Source: Clostridiaceae bacterium (GTDB taxonomy: Bacteria > Bacillota > Clostridia > Clostridiales > Clostridiaceae). Taken from it: 61,915 nt of DNA. Below are positions 19,201 through 27,082 of the stretch, one piece after another. Under the pieces are notes generated by a model, which saw only the letters and a list, made by a program, of their open reading frames with translations, was not told the DNA's origin and did no database searches. Within the stretch, counting starts at the first letter, position 1. Every line of letters starts with the position of its first letter. The stretch is from positions 1 to 61,915 of the forward strand of contig JACMJL010000292.1 of assembly GCA_014380625.1 (NCBI GenBank), in the 5' to 3' direction. Position numbers and translations under genes: made by a program.

Positions 19201-19455
19201 CCCATCTGGTCTTTCATTTTTTATAATTTCAGTCAAACTATTTATTTCTAATGGCTCTATATAAACTCTATCTGCAATATTCACATCAGTCATAATGGTG
19301 GCTGGATTACTATTAACAAGAACGGTCTCAATGCCTTCTTCTTTAATAGCTTTACAGGCTTGTGTTCCAGCATAATCAAACTCTGCGGCCTGACCAATTA
19401 TTATTGGGCCTGATCCTATAATCATAACTTTTTTCAGGCTTTGATCTTTAGCCAT
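16267..19455 (-). CDS. carB: Carbamoyl phosphate synthase large subunit
   Basis: 1062 residues, the expected length. Two homologous ATP-grasp halves each begin with a GSGPI(I/R)IGQ(A/G)-type motif (residues about 13 and 556) and contain the EVNPR(V/A)SR metal-binding segment. The last 130 or so residues form the MGS-like allosteric domain. It makes carbamoyl phosphate from bicarbonate, ammonia (from CarA) and two ATP. It sits directly after carA and before argG, so this copy is probably dedicated to arginine synthesis. Confidence 0.97.
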   Translation of the reverse strand: MAKDQSLKKVMIIGSGPIIIGQAAEFDYAGTQACKAIKEEGIETVLVNSNPATIMTDVNIADRVYIEPLEINSLTEIIKNERPDGILAGFGGQTALNLAMELEEKGILKKYKVKLLGINCESIKKAEDREEFKELMLEIKEPIAKSIIATNVEQCIEFVESNGFPVIIRPAYTLGGTGGGIASNSKELNEICTRGINLSPIGQILLEQSVAGWKEIEYEVIRDKKDNCIIICNMENIDPVGIHTGDSIVVAPSQTLRDYEYQMLRKSAIKIIRSLKIEGGCNVQFALDPDSKNYIVIEVNPRVSRSSALASKAAGYPIAKISTKIAIGYSLDELKNYVTNNSSACFEPSLDYIVVKMPKLPFDKFNKSDRKLGTQMKATGEVMAIDRTFESALMKAVTCLEGSVTGLRLRKLQGLPKTAIMEKIANADDERIFAIAEAFRMDIELDEIHEMTKIDEWFLNGIKAIVDVENQLKSEEANSELMKTAEHMGFTDDYISELTGLTLAQIDKYRTDNKVYPVYKMVDTCSGEFQSETPYYYSCYEDQDENIISDTKKIIVIGSGPIRIGQGIEFDYSCVHGVWAIKEAGYQSIIINNNPETVSTDFDIADKLYFESLYIDDVMNVIRAENPEGVIVQFGGQTSINLAKKLSERGIKILGTSFQSIDLAEDRDKFRLLLEEIKVPVPDGRAVTSLKEAIEAVKEIKYPVIVRPSYVIGGRAMRIVYSDMELSKYISEAVNLSTEHPVLIDKYIKGVEIEVDAISDGEDILIPGIMEHIERTGVHSGDSITVYPNITLTKETVEKLVNYTERITKALGVIGLLNIQYVFDGEEIHVIEVNPRASRTVPILSKVTGVPMVTLAVEAMLGKKLKDSKYGIGLLPHTKLYAVKVPVFSGEKFADVDTYLGPEMKSTGEVLGIDLELDIAIFKAFVASNTDIPLQGGLYISLKNVDKEEAVDIIKKYDELGFKIYTSKGTGEYLIEKGIKNQIIDSEDTLKLIAEKEINIVINTPTIGNDLTSEAFKIRRKAAEYRVPVFTCIDTAKVFLTAIEVKKSGRKINYRTINYYLD

Positions 19456-19492
19456 CTTTACTCCTCCTTCATTATGTCATACAGCTAAATTA

Positions 19493-20608
19493 TTACCTGC
19501 AATCTCCATTTAAATCATTAAAACTTTTAATAGTTTCGTCTTTATCTATATTAACCATATCCATAAACTCATCAAATAAATATGCTGTGTCCGTAGGTCC
19601 AGGTGCGCCCTCAGGATGAAATTGCACAGAAAAAATCGGTAATTCTTTATGTCTTAAACCTTCTACAGTTCCATCATTTAAATTCCTAAAAGTAACTACC
19701 AAACCCTTATCTTCTATACTCTTCTCATCTACAGCATAGCCATGATTTTGAGAAGATATATAAGCTCTATCTTTTTCAATGGAATATACTCCATGATTTC
19801 CACCTCTATGTCCAAACTTCATCTTGTAAGTGTCCCCACCTGCTGCTAGTGCTAATATCTGATGTCCTAAACATATACCGAAAATTGGTACGTTCCCTAT
19901 TAACTTACTTACAGTTTCAATAGACTCCTGTAGCGTCTTAGGATCCCCAGGTCCGTTGGTTAAAAGCACTCCATCTGGGTTTATCCTCATAATTTTTTCA
20001 TAGGTTGTATCAAAAGGAAAAATGAATATGTCGCAGCCTCTTTTCTTAAGATTTTTAATTATATTACCCTTTGCTCCAAAGTCCATTACTGCAATTTTAG
20101 GTCCCTTTCCTTTAATGTTCACAGTAGTCATAGTGCTTACCTTTTTCACATAATTTATATTAATGTTTACTTCGTCCATTCTATTTTTAAGTTCTGAAAT
20201 ACTTAAGTTTTCATTTGAAATAATGCACTTCATTGTACCAAAACTTCTAATTTTTTTAGTTATGCTTCTTGTATCTACGTTGCAAACTCCAACTATATCC
20301 ATTAATTTAAGCATATAATCCAATGTATTTTCATTCATATAGTTAGAAGGAGTTTGGGATATACCCTTTACAACCATTCCATGGGCAAATATTTTATTTG
20401 ATTCATTTTCTAAGCTGTTAACTCCGTAATTTCCTATTAGCGGATAGGTCATAGTTATTATTTGTCCTGCATAGGAAGGGTCCGTTAAGATCTCTTGATA
20501 ACCTGTCATGGATGTATTAAATACTAATTCCCCTACAGATGTTCCCTTAGTTCCAAATCCATCGCCTTCAAAGATTGTTCCATCCTCTAGGTATAATACG
20601 CCTTTCAT
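19493..20608 (-). CDS. carA: Carbamoyl phosphate synthase small subunit (glutaminase)
   Basis: 371 residues. The N-terminal CarA domain has VFNTSMTGYQEILTDPSY. The C-terminal class I glutamine amidotransferase has LLTNGPGDP, the nucleophile Cys in GICLGHQ and the His in QFHPEG. It supplies ammonia to CarB. The start is ATG 20608, nine bases after AAAGGA; an ATG at 20617 is too close to that site. It is first in the operon, downstream of a promoter with ARG-box-like sites. Confidence 0.97.
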   Translation of the reverse strand: MKGVLYLEDGTIFEGDGFGTKGTSVGELVFNTSMTGYQEILTDPSYAGQIITMTYPLIGNYGVNSLENESNKIFAHGMVVKGISQTPSNYMNENTLDYMLKLMDIVGVCNVDTRSITKKIRSFGTMKCIISNENLSISELKNRMDEVNININYVKKVSTMTTVNIKGKGPKIAVMDFGAKGNIIKNLKKRGCDIFIFPFDTTYEKIMRINPDGVLLTNGPGDPKTLQESIETVSKLIGNVPIFGICLGHQILALAAGGDTYKMKFGHRGGNHGVYSIEKDRAYISSQNHGYAVDEKSIEDKGLVVTFRNLNDGTVEGLRHKELPIFSVQFHPEGAPGPTDTAYLFDEFMDMVNIDKDETIKSFNDLNGDCR

Positions 20609-20647
20609 CTTATACATTCCTTTCGCAATTAATATCCAAACAATTTA

Positions 20648-20681
20648 TTAATATTTATGCATTTAATTTAATATTTATACA
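20648..20681 (-). promoter_or_regulatory. Tandem ARG-box-like operator
   Basis: On the minus strand TGTATAAATATTAA (20681-20668) and TGCATAAATATTAA (20661-20648) are near-identical and exactly 20 bp apart, about two helical turns, as expected for paired ArgR/AhrC boxes. Each matches the conserved left half (TGMATA) better than the right half. They lie just downstream of the carA -10, a position suited to repression by arginine. Confidence 0.65.
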
Positions 20682-20682
20682 T

Positions 20683-20711
20683 ACTTTATCATATATTTGG
20701 TACTAAGTCAA
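20683..20711 (-). promoter_or_regulatory. Probable sigma-A promoter of carAB-argGH
   Basis: Minus-strand TTGACT (20711-20706) and TAAAGT (20688-20683) are 17 bp apart. The -35 is strong and the -10 matches four of six bases. The ARG-box-like pair begins 2 bp past the -10. Confidence 0.55.
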
Positions 20712-20966
20712 CACCCTTAAATAAGAATTATTACAATTAAATAGCTATATAGCCTGTTTTGTTTAACAAGCTTGTAATAACAAAAAAAATTACAGGACTG
20801 TATTTATACACTACATATTCATTTTATCCTTTGCTGATATATATAGTAAAATTCAATCTTCTTTTAACAGTATATGTAAAATATATAGTATATTTAGAAA
20901 ATTATGGAATTTTTATTATATTTATGTTAATATAAACTTGTTATGTAATAAAAAGGAGGTAATTCT

Positions 20967-22220
20967 ATGGAAAATGATATTATAGATAAAAATCAGCAAT
21001 TAGGATCTCAGGTTCTAACCGATGATAAGAAACTTGAGGATACATATATATATATGAATGAACTTCATTTAAATAAAGGAAGAGGTTTTGCAATTTACAG
21101 AGCATCTGACTTTTTATTGTTAAGATCAAACGATGAATATGAATTTTTTTTAATAAAACAATATGGAATTAATGGAATTTGCCGAGGAAAAACCCTTAAA
21201 GAAATTGGCAGGTTATATAGTAGCCAAACTCATATGGAATTGCTAGATAAAGCTTTAAAAAATGGCAAGGCTTTTTTTCGGGATAACTTTAAACATATAA
21301 CATGTACTAATGAAGAAATTTTCTTAGATGTTACTTTAATGCCTATATATAATGAGGATAAAAAACTTGTTTTTATTGTGGAAAGTTTTACTGACGTTAC
21401 TCAATTAGAGAAACAAAAGATTCAGATAGATTTTTTAAAAAAACAAAAGGAGTTTTTTGTTTATATCTGCCATGAATTTAAAACTCCTTTAACAATTATA
21501 ATTTCTGCAATTCAAGCAATAAAGTTAATTTGTAAGGATGATCTATCCCCTCGTTCTCTAATGTATCTAAAAAAAATACATCAAGGTTCCCTTCAGCAAT
21601 GGAGGCTTGTAACTCAATTACTAGATATACTCAAATCTGATTCAGGATATTTAAAAACCCGAAAAAAAAACCAGGATATAGTTAAAATGACAAAAGCCAT
21701 TTGTAATGCAGTTTCAGTTTATGCCAATACTAAAGGAATTACTTTAAAATTTTCTTCTATGCTAAAAGAACAAATAATTGGAATAGATGATGACAAATAT
21801 GAAAGAATTTTATTAAATCTTTTATCCAATGCTATAAAGTTTACACCTTCGGGCAACTCTGTAAATGTAAGGGTAAGTTTGGTGGAAGATAAAGTAAAGA
21901 TAATTGTAAAGGATTCAGGAATAGGAATATCAAAAGATGATATCGGTGAGATATTTCAGCTTTTTTCTAGGCTTGATAATTCACTAACAAGAAAAACAGA
22001 AGGTACTGGCATCGGACTTCACCTAGTTAAGGAATTAACAACTGCTATGGATGGCACTATAACAGTTACTAGCACTGTTGGCAAGGGAAGTTCTTTTATA
22101 CTTCTTCTTCCAATTAAAAAGGTAGGAGAAGAGATGCTTGATGAAAGCTGCTATAATTTAACAGGAAATCATCTGGTAGAAATGACAAACATTGAATTTT
22201 CAAATGTATATTTTGATTAA
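20967..22220 (+). CDS. Soluble PAS-containing sensor histidine kinase (orphan)
   Basis: 417 residues with no membrane segment. Residues about 35-145 look like a PAS sensor domain. The HisKA helix has the phospho-accepting His in YICHEFKTPLT. The ATPase has the N-box LLNLLSNAIKF, the G1 box VKDSGIGIS and the G2 box GTGIGLHLVKEL. ATG 20967 follows AAAAGGAGG. No response regulator is adjacent. Orphan soluble kinases of this type in Clostridia often feed Spo0A, but nothing in the window shows the partner. Confidence 0.9.
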   Translation: MENDIIDKNQQLGSQVLTDDKKLEDTYIYMNELHLNKGRGFAIYRASDFLLLRSNDEYEFFLIKQYGINGICRGKTLKEIGRLYSSQTHMELLDKALKNGKAFFRDNFKHITCTNEEIFLDVTLMPIYNEDKKLVFIVESFTDVTQLEKQKIQIDFLKKQKEFFVYICHEFKTPLTIIISAIQAIKLICKDDLSPRSLMYLKKIHQGSLQQWRLVTQLLDILKSDSGYLKTRKKNQDIVKMTKAICNAVSVYANTKGITLKFSSMLKEQIIGIDDDKYERILLNLLSNAIKFTPSGNSVNVRVSLVEDKVKIIVKDSGIGISKDDIGEIFQLFSRLDNSLTRKTEGTGIGLHLVKELTTAMDGTITVTSTVGKGSSFILLLPIKKVGEEMLDESCYNLTGNHLVEMTNIEFSNVYFD

Positions 22221-22290
22221 ATATTTTCATTTATAATTTTTAATATGATATATTATAAATGTAACATTATATTATAAAGGAGAAGTTTAG

Positions 22291-23157
22291 ATGAAAACCA
22301 TAATCATAACAGACTCATGTAGTGATCTTCCATTAGAATACGTTAACAATAACCACCTCCATGTTCTAGGTTTAAGTGTGTTTTTTAAAGGAAAAGAATT
22401 TCAAGATGACCTAGGAAAAACACTAACTAATAAAGACTTTTATGAAGGGGTTAGATCTGGAGATATGCCTTCAACTTCTCAAATTAATGTACAAACCTAT
22501 TTAGACACATTTAGAGATTACGTACTTAAGGATACTTCAATAATTTATTTGGGACTATCCTCTGGCCTAAGTGGGTCATTAAATAGCTCCTATGTAGCAA
22601 GGGAATCTTTACTAGAGGAATATCCTAATGCAGATATTACCATAATTGATACTAAGTCAGTTTCCTTAGGACTTGGTTTAATTGTATATTACGCTAATGA
22701 AATGCTGAAAAAAGGCGCTGTAAAACAAGATATAATAGACTGGGTTGAAAATAATAAATTAAAAGTTAATCATTGGTTTACAGTTGATGATCTCAATCAT
22801 CTAAAAAGAGGTGGAAGAGTATCTTCTACGGCTGCTACTATAGGCACTTTACTTAACATTAAACCAATTTTACAAGTAGATGATGAGGGACATCTTATAC
22901 CTACTTTAAAGGCAAAGGGTAGAAAAAAATCACTTAGGGCCTTAGTTGATATTTTCAAGGAGAGAGCTATTAACCCTAAAGATCAAGTAGTATTTATTAG
23001 TCATGGAGATTCAGAAGCAGATGCACTTCTCGTAAAAGAAATGATTCTTACAGAAACTTCTGCAACAAACTTTATGATAAATCCTATTGGACCCGTTATA
23101 GGTTCTCATTCAGGTCCTGGCACCATTGCTCTGTTTTTTATAGGAGAAAAAAGATAG
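22291..23157 (+). CDS. DegV-family fatty-acid-binding protein
   Basis: 288 residues, normal for DegV. It has the N-terminal TDSCSDLP, the STSQINV segment, LSSGLSGS (the fatty-acid carboxylate-binding loop) and DLNHLKRGGR. DegV proteins bind fatty acids and, as FakB, present them to the kinase FakA for phosphorylation and phospholipid synthesis. No fakA is nearby. It is 70 bp after the kinase gene, with its own ribosome site, and ends before a strong terminator. Confidence 0.92.
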   Translation: MKTIIITDSCSDLPLEYVNNNHLHVLGLSVFFKGKEFQDDLGKTLTNKDFYEGVRSGDMPSTSQINVQTYLDTFRDYVLKDTSIIYLGLSSGLSGSLNSSYVARESLLEEYPNADITIIDTKSVSLGLGLIVYYANEMLKKGAVKQDIIDWVENNKLKVNHWFTVDDLNHLKRGGRVSSTAATIGTLLNIKPILQVDDEGHLIPTLKAKGRKKSLRALVDIFKERAINPKDQVVFISHGDSEADALLVKEMILTETSATNFMINPIGPVIGSHSGPGTIALFFIGEKR

Positions 23158-23196
23158 CTCTTACAATTAGCAATTATATAGTTATTTTAAATAATT

Positions 23197-23227
23197 AAAA
23201 GTGCGATTAACTACTAATCGCACTTTT
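23197..23227 (+). terminator. Rho-independent terminator after the DegV gene
   Basis: A perfect 13-base-pair stem, AAAAGTGCGATTA with TAATCGCACTTTT, around a five-base loop, followed by TTTTGTTT. It is strong on the plus strand and may also work for the convergent glycosyltransferase gene. Confidence 0.9.
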
Positions 23228-23305
23228 GTTTATTACAAATCTAATAAAAATGTAGATGACTATATTAAACTGAATTTTGAGGCAGCCCCCTTTGCATCTA
23301 CTCTT

Positions 23306-24475
23306 TTACTTTTTACTTTTTATTTTCTTTTCTATAGCCTTAGTATATGTATCAATAACCTTTAATCCAAAGTTCTCCTTTGAATGTTTATTAGCAATTA
23401 CTATTGAATTTTGCTCTATAGTAGTCCTAAGTCCTGCATTGTTAAGTAACTTTTTTAATGCCTCCATAAACTCATTACCATCATTATATGTAAAGCCTGT
23501 AGTGCCTTCTATGATTAACCCTTCAATACAAGGATCCCATCTGCATAATACTGGGCATCCACTTGCAAGGGCTTCTAAATAAGTTAAACCTTGAGACTCA
23601 CTTTTTGAAGCAGTGACAAAAATAGTTCCTACCTTATAGTATTTATATATTTTGTCTGAGTCTATCATTCCTGTAAACTTTACAGCCACTTCAAGATTAA
23701 GATCAGTCACCACAGCTTTAAGAATATCAACATATGGCCCTCCCCCAACTATTAAAAACTTTAGGTTAGGAATTTCCTTTAGTGCCTTATTAAATAAATG
23801 GATTAATTCTTCTATATTTTTTTCTTCTGCAATTCTACCAACATAAACTAAAATATTCTCCTTACTGCTTAATCCATACTCACGTAGAATAGTTTCCCGT
23901 TCTTCAAGTGAAACAGTTTTTTCAAATTTACCTATGTCTATACCAGTTGGTATAACTTCTATAATATCAGTAGACACTTTATAACTTGAAAGTAAACTCT
24001 TAACCTTTTCAGTAGGGGCTATAACAGTATCAAAAGAATTCAACAAAATTCTAGTTATCCTTGCCATGGCATTTTTCTTTAGTACTTTACCCTTTAGAAA
24101 GTATTTTAGATAATCTTCATACATTGTATGATAGGTATGAACTTGAGGTATTTTCAATTTCCTTTTTATATATTTAGCCATAACCATAGTTGAAAATTCT
24201 GTTTGGGAGTGAATAATATCTGGTTGCCAGGAAATTATTTCACTAATTATCTTGCTTCTTACAGGCTTAATAATTTTAGCTTGAGGATATACGTTAACAG
24301 ATCCAGCGCTTAAGTAGTAAACGTCTCCTGAGGTATATCCCTTTCCCTCATTGGATAAAGTTAATATCCTAACATCATGACCTCTCAGTTTTAACTGATT
24401 ATATAAGATATCTGTAGAAATCACAACTCCATTAGTCATAGGATAATATGCGTCTGTAGTAATTAGTATTTTCAT
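23306..24475 (-). CDS. Glycosyltransferase family 4 (glycolipid synthesis type)
   Basis: 389 residues, a GT-B fold enzyme. The N-terminal acceptor domain has DAYYPMTNGVV and HTYHTMYEDY. The C-terminal nucleotide-sugar domain has the SESQGLTYLEALASG motif with the two conserved Glu residues. It resembles 1,2-diacylglycerol 3-glucosyltransferases, which build the glycolipid anchor of lipoteichoic acid; an LtaS-like gene lies 4 kb away. The start is ATG 24475 behind GGAGG. Lipid acceptor specificity is inference. Confidence 0.82.
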   Translation of the reverse strand: MKILITTDAYYPMTNGVVISTDILYNQLKLRGHDVRILTLSNEGKGYTSGDVYYLSAGSVNVYPQAKIIKPVRSKIISEIISWQPDIIHSQTEFSTMVMAKYIKRKLKIPQVHTYHTMYEDYLKYFLKGKVLKKNAMARITRILLNSFDTVIAPTEKVKSLLSSYKVSTDIIEVIPTGIDIGKFEKTVSLEERETILREYGLSSKENILVYVGRIAEEKNIEELIHLFNKALKEIPNLKFLIVGGGPYVDILKAVVTDLNLEVAVKFTGMIDSDKIYKYYKVGTIFVTASKSESQGLTYLEALASGCPVLCRWDPCIEGLIIEGTTGFTYNDGNEFMEALKKLLNNAGLRTTIEQNSIVIANKHSKENFGLKVIDTYTKAIEKKIKSKK

Positions 24476-24656
24476 TTTGACCTCCAAGGAAAAAATAAAT
24501 TATTTTGCTTAAAATAATAGTATAATACTATTATACACAATATTTATGAAATTCTACATAGTTAAGATTGAATTGGATTATATTTGTAACAAATTTATTA
24601 TCTTCCGTAATTCAAAATAACTAGTATACTTAAGAATAGGATTGGAGAAATACTAT

Positions 24657-25232
24657 ATGTCTAAAAAACTCTTTAAAGGAAGTTCCATGCTTAACCCTGT
24701 CCCTGTGGTCTTGATTACTTGTAAAAATCAAGAGGGCAAGGTTAATGTATTTACCGTAGGATGGATAGGCACGGCCTGTACCAAGCCTCCATTAATTACT
24801 GTATCAATAAGACCCTCAAGACTATCCTATGAATATATAAAACAAAATGGAGAATTTGTAATTAACCTTCCAACAAAAGCGCAAGTAAGGGCTGTGGATT
24901 ATTGTGGCGTAAAATCAGGTAGAACCAATGACAAGATAACTGAATCTGGTTTTCTTCTTGAAGACTCAACCCAGATTAGTGTTCCAATGATTAAGCAGTG
25001 CCCAGTTGCTATGGAATGCCGAGTTAAGAGTATAACTCCTCTTGGCACTCATGACTTATTTCTAGCCGAAGTCTTAGCTGTACATGTTGAAAATAATCTT
25101 ATTGATGCTAAAGGTAAAATTCATCTTGAAAAAGCTGATTTAATTAGTTACTCACACGGAGAGTATTTTCCAATTGAAACTAAAGCAATAGGAACCTTCG
25201 GTTTTTCCGTAAAGAAAACAAATAAAAAATAA
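24657..25232 (+). CDS. Flavoredoxin / flavin reductase family protein
   Basis: 191 residues, a split-barrel FMN-binding protein. The FTVGWIGTACTKPPL stretch and SIRPSRLSYEYI form the flavin site, and DYCGVKSGR is typical of clostridial flavoredoxin-like proteins. It probably carries FMN and passes electrons in the anaerobic cytoplasm. The start is ATG 24657 with GGAG nine bases upstream. The small Cys-rich gene 27 bp downstream is likely in the same transcript. Confidence 0.85.
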   Translation: MSKKLFKGSSMLNPVPVVLITCKNQEGKVNVFTVGWIGTACTKPPLITVSIRPSRLSYEYIKQNGEFVINLPTKAQVRAVDYCGVKSGRTNDKITESGFLLEDSTQISVPMIKQCPVAMECRVKSITPLGTHDLFLAEVLAVHVENNLIDAKGKIHLEKADLISYSHGEYFPIETKAIGTFGFSVKKTNKK

Positions 25233-25259
25233 ATAATAAATAAAAGGATGTGCTTGATA

Positions 25260-25460
25260 ATGATTAAACTTTGTAAATCAAACAAAAGCTACGATGAATT
25301 AAGTAAAGCGCTAAAAGATAATAAAATAGAATTTGAACATAAAAAATGTTTAGACAAATGCGGTATGTGCCATAAAGGTCCCTTTGTAAAACATCACGGA
25401 GAATTTATCTCTGCTGAGAGTGTGGAGAAATTGGTTAAAAAATTAAAAGAAGCTAAATAA
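25260..25460 (+). CDS. DUF1450-like small Cys-rich protein
   Basis: 66 residues. Cysteines occur in KLCKSN and in KCLDKCGMCHKGP; the CxxxCxxC arrangement and the thioredoxin-like ferredoxin size suggest a small redox or Fe-S protein of the DUF1450 (YuzB-like) type. It follows the flavoredoxin gene and may share its redox role. The start is uncertain between ATG 25260 and ATG 25248; 25260 is chosen because the other abuts the AAAAGG site. Confidence 0.65.
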   Translation: MIKLCKSNKSYDELSKALKDNKIEFEHKKCLDKCGMCHKGPFVKHHGEFISAESVEKLVKKLKEAK

Positions 25461-25470
25461 TAATAATAAT

Positions 25471-25510
25471 AATAATAAGGGATAGATGTAAAAATCTATC
25501 CCTTATTATT
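25471..25510. terminator. Bidirectional terminator with an AAT microsatellite in its flank
   Basis: A perfect 17-base-pair stem (25471-25487 with 25494-25510; core AAGGGATAGAT) around a GTAAAA loop. The left flank is an AAT/TAA triplet run beginning at the stop codon of the small Cys-rich gene. It separates convergent transcripts and serves phoH on the minus strand too. Confidence 0.85.
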
Positions 25511-25547
25511 ATTGGTGTTTAATATTTCTAGGATGAAACTAACTAAT

Positions 25548-26936
25548 TCACATATACTTTTCCGCTAACTTAGCCAATGGACTTCTTTCCACCTGTTGTA
25601 AGGTTACATGCCCAGTAATATCAAAAGGTTTCATTTTTTCAATGGTATAAACTAATCCATTGGACTTCTCATCAACTAAGGTATTATCAATTTGATTGTC
25701 CGTTGGGTCCCCAATGAAAACAAATTTAGAGCCAAATCCAGCTCTAGTAAGCATAAGCTTTGCCAGATGAGGTGTGGTTTGCTGTGATTCATCAACTATA
25801 ACCAAGGCATCTGAAAGAGTTCTTCCTCTCATGTAGATAAAGGTTTTAGTTTCTATAGCCCCACTTCTACGAAATTGATCAATAAAATCTTCTACTGATA
25901 CCTCCGCCTTTTTCACCTCATACTCTTCAAGTTTTTTACTCTTTTTGTTTTTTAATCTATCCCTTTTACCACTATCCCTTACGTCTAATAAGTTTTCTAT
26001 GGCATCATAAAAGCTTCCCATCCAGGGTCTTAATTTTTCTTCTTCTGTGCCAGGTAAAAATCCTATGTCATCGCCTGCTGGGACAACGGGTTTTACAAAA
26101 ATAACCTTTCTAAACACCCCTTGTTCAATTACCTTTTGAAGGGCTACAGCAGTTGAAAGTATTGTTTTTCCTGATCCCGCACCACCTGAAATAGAAACAA
26201 AATCTATAGTTGGATCCATCAATAACTCAAAAGCCATCTTTTGTTCTTTATTAATAGGAGTTAGTCCCCAAGCAACCTCATTTGCATATTTTAAGGGAAC
26301 TATTTCCTTGCCGTTAAACCTTCCGATTACCTCAGCGCCGTCCCCAGAAGAGCTTGTAACATCTAAAAATTCATTGGGATATAAAGTAAAGTCAAAGCTA
26401 CTAGGCACAGGGATTCCACCCTTTTGAATTCTATCAATATCCTTTAAATCAAGTGTGATTTTTCTATATCCTTTATATAACTCGTCCGCTGTAACCTTAT
26501 CATTTTTATAATCTTGTGTAACTATTCCTACTGCATCACTTTTTATAGCCATATATAAATCTTTTGTCACTAATATTGTAGGAATTTCTTTATCACTTTC
26601 TGCAATATTTTTTGTAATAGCCAATATCTTAGTATCATTTTTGCTAAAATCAAAACCATTTGGCAAACAGCTTGGGTCATTACTATTTAACTCTATTCTT
26701 ATTGTTCCACCATTTGCAAGTTTTACACCTTGATGTAAATTGCCAAATTTTCTAAGATTGTTTAACTCTCTAGCTGCGCTCCTTGCATGATATCCGACTA
26801 TACCTTCTCTTTTTTTAAGGTTATCTAACTCCTCTATACATATTATTGGAATGATGATATTATTATCTTCAAAATTGTAAATAAAATCAGGATCATGAAC
26901 CATTACGTTAGTATCAATTATGAAGTTTTTAATCAT
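25548..26936 (-). CDS. PIN domain plus PhoH-type ATPase fusion
   Basis: 462 residues. The N-terminal PIN ribonuclease-like domain (about 1-140) has DTNVMVHDP and further acidic residues. The C-terminal PhoH ATPase (about 220-460) has Walker A GGAGSGKT, the VKPVVPAG loop and Walker B ALVIVDESQ. Such PhoH2/YlaK-type proteins are thought to act as RNA helicase/nucleases. The start is ATG 26936 with AAGGG five bases upstream. Its leader holds a 13-base-pair hairpin and a second, stronger ribosome-site-like motif. Confidence 0.92.
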   Translation of the reverse strand: MIKNFIIDTNVMVHDPDFIYNFEDNNIIIPIICIEELDNLKKREGIVGYHARSAARELNNLRKFGNLHQGVKLANGGTIRIELNSNDPSCLPNGFDFSKNDTKILAITKNIAESDKEIPTILVTKDLYMAIKSDAVGIVTQDYKNDKVTADELYKGYRKITLDLKDIDRIQKGGIPVPSSFDFTLYPNEFLDVTSSSGDGAEVIGRFNGKEIVPLKYANEVAWGLTPINKEQKMAFELLMDPTIDFVSISGGAGSGKTILSTAVALQKVIEQGVFRKVIFVKPVVPAGDDIGFLPGTEEEKLRPWMGSFYDAIENLLDVRDSGKRDRLKNKKSKKLEEYEVKKAEVSVEDFIDQFRRSGAIETKTFIYMRGRTLSDALVIVDESQQTTPHLAKLMLTRAGFGSKFVFIGDPTDNQIDNTLVDEKSNGLVYTIEKMKPFDITGHVTLQQVERSPLAKLAEKYM

Positions 26937-26944
26937 AGCTGCCC

Positions 26945-26982
26945 TTATTAAACAAGTTTACAGAGATGGACTTGTTTAATAA
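26945..26982 (-). promoter_or_regulatory. Hairpin in the phoH leader between a strong SD motif and the start codon
   Basis: Arms TTATTAAACAAGT and ACTTGTTTAATAA pair perfectly over 13 bp around a 12-base loop. On the minus strand AAGGAGGTG (26995-26987) lies immediately before the hairpin and GGGCAGCT plus ATG immediately after it. No T run follows, so it is not a normal terminator. It could control translation or mRNA stability. Confidence 0.6.
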
Positions 26983-27018
26983 AGTTTCACCTCCTTAATA
27001 TTATGTTTGTCTAGTTAA

Positions 27019-27027
27019 ATTATAGCA
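27019..27027 (-). promoter_or_regulatory. Extended -10 promoter of phoH
   Basis: The minus strand reads TGCTATAAT (27027-27019), an extended -10 element, about 85 bp upstream of the phoH start. A convincing -35 is not seen, which is common with extended -10 promoters. Confidence 0.55.
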
Positions 27028-27082
27028 CAGGCAAAACGTGAATTTTGTAAAATCAGCATCTCTTTACATAACTTTTCACTTC

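Larger units (their letters stand above)
20609..20966. other. Divergent intergenic region between carA and the orphan kinase gene
   Basis: The carA-proximal 110 bp hold the arginine-type operator and promoter listed separately. The remaining 250 bp are very AT-rich with no recognisable gene. The plus-strand side ends in AAAAAGGAGG, the ribosome site of the kinase gene at 20967. Confidence 0.6.

Noticed and set aside
25456-25478. TAA/AAT triplet run as a possible CRISPR or regulatory repeat
   Set aside because: It is a short microsatellite forming the base of a terminator stem; there are no spacers.
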